Shown in pieces: positions 1 to 6,368 of a DNA stretch of 64,000 bases (within the stretch, counting starts at the first letter, position 1; every line of letters starts with the position of its first letter). Position numbers and translations under genes: made by a program. Below the pieces are notes generated by a model. It was not told the origin of the DNA. It ran no database searches and saw only the letters and a program-made list of their open reading frames with translations. Source of the DNA: Lysobacterales bacterium (GTDB taxonomy: Bacteria > Pseudomonadota > Gammaproteobacteria > Xanthomonadales > SZUA-38); the NCBI GenBank assembly GCA_030065125.1, contig JASJDM010000026.1, positions 19,586-83,585 on the forward strand. The letters run 5' to 3'.

Positions 1-2
1 TG

Positions 3-887
3 ATCCCGTTTTTCATCTATTACTCCATGTTTGGATTCCAGCGCATCGGCGACCTGGCCTGGGCAGCCGGGGACATGCGGGCCCGGGGATTCCTGCTGGG
101 CGGCACCTCCGGTCGGACCACTCTCAACGGCGAAGGCCTGCAGCACGAAGACGGTCACAGCCACCTGCTGGCTGGTGCTATCCCCAACTGCGTGTCTTAC
201 GATCCGACCTTCGCCTACGAGGTTGCGGTCATCCTGCAGGACGGCATGCGCCGCATGTACCAGGAGCAGGAAGACGTTTTCTACTACGTTACCCTGATGA
301 ACGAAAACTACAGCCACCCGGCCATGCCCAAGGGCGCTGAAGCGGGCATCCGCAAGGGTCTGTATCAGTGGCGCAAGGGCGGCAAGGGAAAACTCAAGGC
401 CCAGCTCATGGGCAGTGGCACCATCCTGCGGGAAGTCATCGCCGCTGCCGACATGCTGGCTGAGGATTTTGACGTCAGCTGTGATATCTGGAGCGCCACC
501 AGCTTCAACGAGCTGGGGCGTGAAGCCTGTGACGTGCAGCGCTGGAATCGCCTGAATCCGGGGCGCAAGGCCCGGGTCAGTCACGTTCAGAAATGCCTGG
601 GTGGGCAGGACGGGCCGGTCATCGCCGCTACCGACTACGTCCGGGCCTATGCCGACCAGGTCCGCGAGTTCATTGACCAGCCCTACACGGTGCTGGGCAC
701 GGACGGCTTCGGCCGCTCCGACACCCGTCCCAAGCTGCGGGAGTTCTTCGAGGTGAATCGCAACTACGTTGCGTACTACACGCTGTATGCCTTGTTCGAG
801 CAGGGCCAGATTCCGAAGAAGACCCTGACCGCGGCCATCAAAAAATACGGCATCAACCCCGACAAGCCCAACCCGGTGACGGTGTGA
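3..887 (+). CDS. aceE: Pyruvate dehydrogenase E1 component, C-terminal part
   Basis: This is the last 294 or so residues of the homodimeric, thiamine-diphosphate-dependent E1 subunit of pyruvate dehydrogenase, which decarboxylates pyruvate and acetylates the lipoyl arms of AceF. The start lies upstream of the window, and the reading frame is open from base 3 (IPFFIYYSMFGFQRIGD). Typical AceE C-terminal stretches are present: GRTTLNGEGLQHEDGHS, a YYVTLMNENY block, and the C-terminal LGTDGFGRSDTRPKLREFFE. The stop TGA (885-887) overlaps the next start codon by one base, so aceF is probably translationally coupled. The assignment is firm; only the truncation limits it. Confidence 0.97.
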   Translation: MPFFIYYSMFGFQRIGDLAWAAGDMRARGFLLGGTSGRTTLNGEGLQHEDGHSHLLAGAIPNCVSYDPTFAYEVAVILQDGMRRMYQEQEDVFYYVTLMNENYSHPAMPKGAEAGIRKGLYQWRKGGKGKLKAQLMGSGTILREVIAAADMLAEDFDVSCDIWSATSFNELGREACDVQRWNRLNPGRKARVSHVQKCLGGQDGPVIAATDYVRAYADQVREFIDQPYTVLGTDGFGRSDTRPKLREFFEVNRNYVAYYTLYALFEQGQIPKKTLTAAIKKYGINPDKPNPVTV

Positions 888-2521
888 TGGTCATGGAAGT
901 CAAAGTACCCGACATCGGCGACTTCGAGGACGTGGAGGTGATCGAAATCCTGGTGGCGCCGGGAGACGATATCGCCCAGGACCAGTCCATCATCAGCCTG
1001 GAGAGCGATAAGGCCACCATGGAGGTGCCCAGCCCGGCGGCGGGAACCGTCAAGGAGGTCAAAATTGCCGTGGGTGACCGGGTGTCCGAAGGTGACCTGG
1101 TGCTGATGCTGGACGCCGCCGCGGACGAATCGGCCGATGCTGCAACCGAACCCGAGCAGGCCAGGGCGCCACAACCTGAGACGGACGCAGCTTCCGCCGA
1201 CGATTCATCCTTTGTTGATGTGCTGGTGCCGGACATCGGCGACTTTGACCAGGTGGACGTGATCGAGGTGCTGGTATCCGCTGGAGACAGCGTTGCCGTG
1301 GACCAGTCGCTGATCAGCCTGGAGAGCGACAAGGCCACCATGGAGGTTCCCAGTTCCCACACCGGCGTGGTCCAGGAGGTGGTGGTCAACGTTGGGGACA
1401 AGGTATCGGAAGGTGACCGCATTGTCGTGCTCAATGCGTCGCCGGCCCCGGCGGCCGAAGCGCCACAGGTGACCGAGGCCGAAAAGCCAGCCCCGGCGCC
1501 GGAGCCAGCGCCGCCCCTGGCGCCACCCCCAGCGCCACCCGCGGCGGAAAAGGCCCCGGCACCGCCGCCGGTATCCTTCGACGCCAGCACCCGCAGGCCG
1601 GACCAGGTGCCCCATGCCAGTCCCTCGGTGCGCAAGTTTGCCCGGGAACTGGGTGTGGACCTGACCGAGGTCAGCGGCAGTGGCCGTAAGGGCCGGATCA
1701 CCAGGGAGGACGTGCAGGCGTTCGTGAAGGGTGTGGTCAGCCGCAAGGTGGCAGGCGCACCATCCGCGGCGGCCGGTACCGGTCTCAGCCTGCTGGACTG
1801 GCCCAAGGTGGATTTTTCGAAGTTCGGGCCGGTGGAGGTGGAGCCGCTGTCCCGGATCAAGAAAATCTCCGGCGCCAACCTGTCGCGCAACTGGGTAATG
1901 ATTCCCCACGTCACGCAAAACGACGAGGCGGACATCACCGAGATGGAGGGCTTCCGCAAGGCCCATTCCGAGGAGGCCAAGGCCAAAGGTTTCAAGCTCA
2001 CCCCGCTGGCGTTCCTGATCAAGGCGGTGGTAGCCGCCCTCAAGGAGTATCCCCAGTTCAACGCCTCGCTGGATGAGACCGGCGAAAGCCTGGTGCTGAA
2101 ACAGTATTTCCACGTGGGTGTTGCGGTGGACACGCCCGACGGCCTGGTGGTGCCGGTGATTCGGGATTGTGACAAAAAGTCCCTGTACGAGCTGGCCAGT
2201 GACGTGGTGGAAGCCAGCGTCAAGGCCCGGGACAGGAAGCTCAGCCCGTCGGACATGCAGGGGGGCTGTTTTTCCATTTCCAGCCTGGGCGGTATCGGCG
2301 GGACGTCGTTTACGCCCATCATCAACGCACCGGAGGTCGCCATCCTGGGGGTTTCCCGATCGTCCATGAAGCCGGTTTGGAACGGCCAGGAATTCGAGCC
2401 GCGGCTGATGCTGCCGCTGTCGCTTTCCTACGACCACCGAGTCATCGACGGGGCCAGCGCGGCGCGGTTCGTCAGCTACCTGGCCCATGTGCTGGGGGAC
2501 ATCCGCCGCCTGCTGCTGTGA
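887..2521 (+). CDS. aceF: Dihydrolipoamide acetyltransferase, E2 of pyruvate dehydrogenase
   Basis: E2 core of pyruvate dehydrogenase, which transfers acetyl groups from lipoyl-lysine to CoA. There are two lipoyl domains near residues 3-78 and 107-182, each with the ESDKATMEVP lipoylation motif (first lysine about K42). An Ala/Pro-rich linker leads to a peripheral-subunit-binding domain (around ASPSVRKFARELGVDLTEV), and the C-terminal acyltransferase domain carries the catalytic SYDHRVIDG motif. At 544 residues the length is normal for a two-lipoyl E2. The ATG at 887 overlaps the aceE stop by one base; an in-frame GTG at 884 and an ATG at 893 are alternative starts. It sits in the aceE-aceF-protease-lpdA operon, and its stop overlaps the next gene by 4 nt. 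Confidence 0.96.
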   Translation: MVMEVKVPDIGDFEDVEVIEILVAPGDDIAQDQSIISLESDKATMEVPSPAAGTVKEVKIAVGDRVSEGDLVLMLDAAADESADAATEPEQARAPQPETDAASADDSSFVDVLVPDIGDFDQVDVIEVLVSAGDSVAVDQSLISLESDKATMEVPSSHTGVVQEVVVNVGDKVSEGDRIVVLNASPAPAAEAPQVTEAEKPAPAPEPAPPLAPPPAPPAAEKAPAPPPVSFDASTRRPDQVPHASPSVRKFARELGVDLTEVSGSGRKGRITREDVQAFVKGVVSRKVAGAPSAAAGTGLSLLDWPKVDFSKFGPVEVEPLSRIKKISGANLSRNWVMIPHVTQNDEADITEMEGFRKAHSEEAKAKGFKLTPLAFLIKAVVAALKEYPQFNASLDETGESLVLKQYFHVGVAVDTPDGLVVPVIRDCDKKSLYELASDVVEASVKARDRKLSPSDMQGGCFSISSLGGIGGTSFTPIINAPEVAILGVSRSSMKPVWNGQEFEPRLMLPLSLSYDHRVIDGASAARFVSYLAHVLGDIRRLLL

Positions 2522-3027
2522 CGGAGTCGCGCAAAATCGGGCGCGGCATGCTGTGGCTGGCTGCTCTGGGCCTGCTGGGTATGCTGACCCTGGCCTTCGA
2601 CCGGGTGCTGGACCACCAGCAGAATCCCAACTCGTCGCCGGGCTCGCGCACCGGCGCGGGTTTTGTTGAGGTGGCGCTGGCGGCCAATCGCCAGAATCAC
2701 TACGTGGCCTCGGCGCTGATCAACGGCCAGGAGGCCGTGGTGCTGCTGGATACCGGCGCCACCCAGGTGGCCATATCCGAACCCCTGGCGCGGCGGCTGG
2801 GTTTGCCCCGGGGCAGTCCCATGCAGATTGCCACCGCCAATGGTATTGCCACTGCGTACAGCACCCGGGTGACGTCCATCCGCCTGGGCCAGATCGAGGT
2901 GCGCGACGTCAGCGCCAAGATCGTGCCCAACATGACCGCGCCCGATGTGCTGCTGGGCATGAACTTCCTCAAGGACCTGGAAATGACCCAGCGCGACGGC
3001 CAGCTGATGCTGCGGCAGTACCAGTGA
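2518..3027 (+). CDS. Membrane-anchored retropepsin-like aspartic protease (clan AA)
   Basis: About 169 residues. One N-terminal transmembrane segment (MLWLAALGLLGMLTLAF) precedes a single retropepsin-like domain with the catalytic motif VVLLDTGATQVAIS and a second conserved block DVLLGMNFLKDL. This is the architecture of the TIGR02281-type clan AA proteases; such single-domain enzymes are expected to act as dimers, probably facing the periplasm. I chose the GTG at 2518, which overlaps the aceF stop in a GTGA and gives a clean N-terminus; longer in-frame extensions lie inside aceF. The substrate is unknown. Its position between aceF and lpdA is odd for a protease and suggests co-expression with central carbon metabolism rather than a shared biochemical task. 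Confidence 0.87.
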   Translation: MTESRKIGRGMLWLAALGLLGMLTLAFDRVLDHQQNPNSSPGSRTGAGFVEVALAANRQNHYVASALINGQEAVVLLDTGATQVAISEPLARRLGLPRGSPMQIATANGIATAYSTRVTSIRLGQIEVRDVSAKIVPNMTAPDVLLGMNFLKDLEMTQRDGQLMLRQYQ

Positions 3028-3049
3028 AGACTTTAATCGAGAGACACTC

Positions 3050-4774
3050 ATGAGCGACAAATCCATCGTAGAGGTGCCGGACATCGGGGAGTTTTCCGAC
3101 GTGCCGGTGATTGAAGTCCTGGTGCAGCCCGGCGACCCGGTGCAGCCGGAGCAGTCGCTGATCACCCTGGAGAGCGACAAGGCCACCATGGAGGTGCCGG
3201 CACCCATGGCCGGGACTGTCACCAAGGTGCTGGTGCAGGTAGGGGACGCCGTGTCCCAGGGTTCAGCGGTGGTGGAACTGGAGAATGCGGAGTCCACCCC
3301 GGCTCAAGCCAGACCTGAACCGTCGCAACCCTCGCCATCGGCTGCTGGGTCCCCTGCGAACGGGGCGGACCTGCAGGCCCAGGTGGTGGTGCTGGGATCC
3401 GGACCCGGCGGCTACACCGCCGCATTTCGCGCCGCTGACCTGGGGCTGAACACGGTGCTGGTAGAACGCTACCCGTCTCTCGGCGGGGTCTGCCTGAACG
3501 TGGGCTGCATCCCCTCCAAGGCGCTGCTGCACACGGCCGCGGTGATCACCGAAACCCGGGCCATGGCAGAGCACGGCGTGAGCTTCGGAGAACCCAGCAT
3601 TGACCTGGACAAGCTGCGGGGTTTCAAGGATTCCGTGGTGGGCAAACTCACCGGGGGGCTGGCCGGCCTGGCCAAGCAGCGGAAAGTCACGGTGGTGCAG
3701 GGGACCGGTTCCTTCATATCGCCCAACCAGATGGAAGTGAACGGAGACGACGGGACCACCCGCATCCAGTTCGACCAGGGCATCATCGCGGCAGGATCCC
3801 AGGCCATCAAGCTACCCGGCATGCCCTGGGAAGACCCGCGGCTGATGGATTCCACCGACGCCCTGGACCTGGCCGATATCCCCAAAAAGATGCTGATCAT
3901 CGGCGGCGGCATCATCGGCATGGAAATGGCCAGCGTCTACTCAGCCCTGGGTACCCGGGTCACGGTCTGTGAATTGCTGGACCACCTGATGCCCGGCGCG
4001 GATCCCGACCTGGTCAAGCCGTTCCAGCGATTTGTCAGCAAGCAGTACGACAATATTTTCCTGGGTTCACGGGTGACCGGCATCGAGGCTCAGAAGCGGG
4101 CGCTCAAGGTCTATTTTGAGGGCGGCAAGGCACCGGCCCATGACACCTTTGACCGGGTGCTGGTGGCGGTCGGCCGGTCGCCCAACGGGCAAAAGATCGG
4201 CGCGGACAAGGCGGGCGTCAACGTGGACGAACGCGGCTTCATCGCCGTAGACAAGCAGATGCGGACCAACGTGCCCCACATCTTTGCCATCGGCGACGTT
4301 GTTGGCCAGCCCATGCTGGCCCATAAGGCAACCCATGAAGGCAAGGTGGCGGCAGAAGTCTGCGCCGGCGAGAAGAGCGCCTTCGATGCCCGGGTGATTC
4401 CGTCAGTAGCCTATACGGATCCCGAGGTGGCCTGGGTCGGTGTGACCGAGATCGAAGCCAAACAGCAGGGACTGAACTTCGGCAAAGGCGTCTTCCCCTG
4501 GGCCGCCAGCGGTCGGGCCCTGGGCAACGGGCGCAGCGAAGGGCTGACCAAGCTGATCTTCGACGAAGACACCGAGCAGGTCATCGGCGGCGGCATCGTC
4601 GGCCCCAATGCCGGCGACCTCATCGCCGAGGTGGCCCTGGCCATTGAACTGGGCTGCGACGCCGCCGATATCGGCCTTACCGTGCACCCGCATCCGACGT
4701 TGTCGGAAACGGTTTGTTTTGCGGCGGAGGCTTACGAGGGGACGATTACGGATCTGTACATGCCGAAGAAGTGA
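3050..4774 (+). CDS. lpdA: Dihydrolipoamide dehydrogenase with N-terminal lipoyl domain (E3)
   Basis: FAD-dependent E3 subunit that reoxidises dihydrolipoamide and reduces NAD. It has 574 residues, longer than plain E3 (about 475), because it begins with its own lipoyl domain (ESDKATMEVP, about K44) and a Ser/Pro/Ala linker (residues 82-115). Then come the FAD-binding GSGPGGYTAAFRAADLG, the redox-active disulfide GGVCLNVGCIPSK, the NAD-binding IIGGGIIGMEMAS, and the C-terminal HPHPTLSE active-site pair. The ATG at 3050 follows the protease gene by 22 nt. It ends the pyruvate dehydrogenase operon. Lipoylated E3 proteins are known in several proteobacterial PDH operons. Confidence 0.96.
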   Translation: MSDKSIVEVPDIGEFSDVPVIEVLVQPGDPVQPEQSLITLESDKATMEVPAPMAGTVTKVLVQVGDAVSQGSAVVELENAESTPAQARPEPSQPSPSAAGSPANGADLQAQVVVLGSGPGGYTAAFRAADLGLNTVLVERYPSLGGVCLNVGCIPSKALLHTAAVITETRAMAEHGVSFGEPSIDLDKLRGFKDSVVGKLTGGLAGLAKQRKVTVVQGTGSFISPNQMEVNGDDGTTRIQFDQGIIAAGSQAIKLPGMPWEDPRLMDSTDALDLADIPKKMLIIGGGIIGMEMASVYSALGTRVTVCELLDHLMPGADPDLVKPFQRFVSKQYDNIFLGSRVTGIEAQKRALKVYFEGGKAPAHDTFDRVLVAVGRSPNGQKIGADKAGVNVDERGFIAVDKQMRTNVPHIFAIGDVVGQPMLAHKATHEGKVAAEVCAGEKSAFDARVIPSVAYTDPEVAWVGVTEIEAKQQGLNFGKGVFPWAASGRALGNGRSEGLTKLIFDEDTEQVIGGGIVGPNAGDLIAEVALAIELGCDAADIGLTVHPHPTLSETVCFAAEAYEGTITDLYMPKK

Positions 4775-4790
4775 TGTTCCTCCGCAAGAC

Positions 4791-4878
4791 GGGTCCTCCT
4801 GACCCGCTCGCGGGCGCTACGCAAAACGCGGTTTTGCTTCGCTTACGCCCTCCGGGCGTTGGCACATCCCTGTGCCAA
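4791..4878. repeat. Cluster of tandem short stem-loops after lpdA
   Basis: Four perfect hairpins lie almost end to end in the spacer downstream of lpdA: GGGTC/GACCC (4791-4805), GCAAAAC/GTTTTGC (4821-4837), ACGCCC/GGGCGT (4845-4859) and TTGGCACA/TGTGCCAA (4859-4878). None has a T-tract, so this is not a standard intrinsic terminator, although together they could stop polymerase or protect the mRNA 3' end. I see no credible gene in 4775-5066; the rest holds the composite repeat at 4941. Confidence 0.6.
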
Positions 4879-4940
4879 ATGACGCCAGGGCATACCACTC
4901 CGATGTTCAACGCACCGACGTACTCCATTTCTTATCCTCA

Positions 4941-4990
4941 TCCTGAATCGAGTTCTGGATGACGTTTAATTGTTGCGCACCTTGGGCGCA
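4941..4990 (+). repeat. Composite palindromic repeat, copy 1
   Basis: A 50-bp unit made of an imperfect palindrome (TCCTGAATCGAGTTCTGGA), the linker TGACGTTTAATTG and a second hairpin (TGCGCACCTTGGGCGCA). A close copy with the same order and length lies at 17002-17051, where both palindromes are more perfect. It sits just upstream of the SYLF lipoprotein gene and may hold or displace that gene's promoter. The function is unknown; it resembles dispersed REP-like intergenic repeats. Confidence 0.6.
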
Positions 4991-5066
4991 GAATTATGAA
5001 TATTTAACCCGCTTTCGGTTACCATATCGTTCCAGTAAAAACTCTCGCTGGACAACGCACCCACCC

Positions 5067-5600
5067 ATGAAAAACATCCTCCTGGCCTGCATGGCTCTCG
5101 CGCTCACGGCCTGTGCCGTAACCCCCAGTGACGGCTACAAATCCCACCGCCTGGATGACGCCACTGAAGAAACCATTTACCAGTTCGAGCAGGTCGATCC
5201 CGGCATCGGCAACCTGTTTCGCAACTCCATCGGCTACGCGGTTTTTCCGACGGTGGGTGCCGGCGCGGCCGGGGTGGGTGGGGCCTACGGCAAAGGCCAG
5301 GTCTACGAGCGGGGCAGGCTGGTGGGCTATTGTGATCTCAGCCAGGCCAGTATTGGCTTCCAGTTCGGCGGCCAGGCCTACAGTCAGGTGATTTTCTTCA
5401 ACTCCCAGGATGCGCTGGACTGGTTCAAGTCCGGAGACTTCAGTTTCTCCGGCCAGGCTTCCGCCGTAGCCCTGGACAAAGGCGTGTCGGCCAACGCCAA
5501 CTTTCGCAACGGTGTGGCGGTTTACACCAGGGCCAAGGGCGGACTGATGTATCAAGCCTCCATTGGCGGTCAGAAATTCAGATTCGAACCCGCCGGCTGA
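5067..5600 (+). CDS. SYLF/YSC84-like lipid-binding lipoprotein
   Basis: 177 residues. The N-terminus MKNILLACMALALTACA ends in a lipobox (LTAC), so the mature protein should be a lipoprotein. The rest reads like the SYLF (YSC84/DUF-type) lipid-binding domain: a glycine-rich core SIGYAVFPTVGAGAAGVGGA, a QASIGFQFGGQAYSQVIFF block and a C-terminal sheet AVYTRAKGGLMYQASIGGQKFRF. SYLF domains bind phosphoinositides in eukaryotes; the bacterial lipoproteins are mostly uncharacterised. I chose the ATG at 5067 because it alone begins a signal peptide; an upstream in-frame extension to 4959 runs through repeat DNA. The gene stands alone between two repeats. Confidence 0.85.
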   Translation: MKNILLACMALALTACAVTPSDGYKSHRLDDATEETIYQFEQVDPGIGNLFRNSIGYAVFPTVGAGAAGVGGAYGKGQVYERGRLVGYCDLSQASIGFQFGGQAYSQVIFFNSQDALDWFKSGDFSFSGQASAVALDKGVSANANFRNGVAVYTRAKGGLMYQASIGGQKFRFEPAG

Positions 5601-5605
5601 AGCCC

Positions 5606-5667
5606 TGGGGTCAGAGTAAAGGGACAGAGTAAATCCCGATTTACTCTGTCCCTTTACTCTGACCCCA
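5606..5667. repeat. GGGGTCAGAGTAAA palindrome, copy 1
   Basis: A perfect inverted repeat with 29-bp arms (5606-5634 and 5639-5667) around the 4-nt loop CCCG. Each arm contains two related units, TCAGAGTAAA and ACAGAGTAAA. It begins five bases after the stop of the SYLF lipoprotein gene. Related copies lie at 18875-18945 and 63957-64000, each just after a gene on the plus strand. It looks like a REP/MITE-type dispersed palindrome that could also end transcription or stabilise mRNA; no T-tract follows. Confidence 0.85.
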
Positions 5668-5728
5668 CACTTCCAACCGCGATGTTGAATAGTGAAAATA
5701 ACGCTCCTTCGGTTTGACGGGCCGTGTA

Positions 5729-6160
5729 ATGCCGGCAGTCCCTGAAAACGCGCGCTGGATTGGCTACCTGGGCGCTATACCGTTCCTGGTATTCTCCCTG
5801 TCCTTCGTGGCGGGCGGTCCGCTGTTCCCGGGTTTTGCCCTGCAGGGCTTCATGGTCTACAGCGGCCTGGTACTGGCGTTTCTGGGCGGCATTCGCTGGG
5901 GCGCCGCCATGAACCTGCAGAAATTCGCCACCCGGGAATTCCTGCTGTCCATGGTGCCGGTGCTGCTGGCCCTGTGTGCGCTGCTGGTGGACCCACGCTG
6001 GGGAGTGTTGATCCTGGGGGCCAGCTACCTGGCGGCCTGGCTGTTCGGCCTGGTGGCGGAGCCGCCGGCGGCCCCGCCCTGGTACCCGATTCTGCGTACC
6101 CAGCTGACCGTTCCCGCCCTGATTTGCCACGCCAGCCTGGCCTACGGACTGTACTTTTAG
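5729..6160 (+). CDS. DUF3429 inner-membrane protein
   Basis: 143 residues, very hydrophobic, with about four to five membrane helices (IGYLGAIPFLVFSLSFVAGG, GFMVYSGLVLAFLGGIRWG, FLLSMVPVLLALCALLV, VLILGASYLAAWLFGLV, LTVPALICHASLAYGLYF). The FLGGIRWG motif and length fit the DUF3429 family of small bacterial membrane proteins; no function is known. The ATG at 5729 is preferred over an in-frame TTG at 5714. Upstream is palindrome copy 1; downstream is the regulated promoter of the lipase cluster, so it is probably monocistronic. Confidence 0.8.
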   Translation: MPAVPENARWIGYLGAIPFLVFSLSFVAGGPLFPGFALQGFMVYSGLVLAFLGGIRWGAAMNLQKFATREFLLSMVPVLLALCALLVDPRWGVLILGASYLAAWLFGLVAEPPAAPPWYPILRTQLTVPALICHASLAYGLYF

Positions 6161-6270
6161 CGCCCCAACGCCGTCTCTCGGCTTCGTACTTCCGAAAACA
6201 ACCCGTGGAAAACGCGGATTGAGCTTCCTGCCACGGGTAATAAATCAATGATTTTTCTGTCATTTTTTTG

Positions 6271-6284
6271 CAAACAAACGTTTG
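6271..6284. promoter_or_regulatory. PsrA-like inverted repeat CAAAC-N4-GTTTG
   Basis: The sequence CAAACAAACGTTTG contains CAAAC, four bases, then GTTTG, matching the published consensus for PsrA, a TetR-family regulator that responds to long-chain fatty acids (G/CAAAC-N2-4-GTTTG/C). It lies about 20 bp upstream of a -35 hexamer ahead of a predicted lipase gene. An alternative reading is the 10-bp perfect palindrome CAAACGTTTG (6275-6284). The match is short and could be chance. Confidence 0.45.
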
Positions 6285-6302
6285 AATAATGGCCTGTTTC
6301 GC

Positions 6303-6357
6303 TTGCATTAGAGTCCTGACTCTAAATATCATAGTCCGGCTATTTCCCCGACTCTAA
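6303..6357 (+). promoter_or_regulatory. Promoter with operator palindrome in its spacer
   Basis: TTGCAT (6303-6308) and TATCAT (6327-6332), separated by 18 bp, form a plausible sigma-70 promoter. The spacer is filled by an 18-bp inverted repeat TTAGAGTC-CT-GACTCTAA (6308-6325), and another half-site GACTCTAA follows at 6350-6357 just before the lipase start. An operator between -35 and -10 is typical of repressor or MerR-like control. The regulator itself is not in the neighbourhood. Confidence 0.55.
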
Positions 6358-6368
6358 AGGATTCCAGA

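Noticed and set aside
853..2367. Minus-strand frame of 504 codons opposite aceF
   Set aside because: Ser/Thr/Ala-rich antisense shadow of a well-supported E2 gene.
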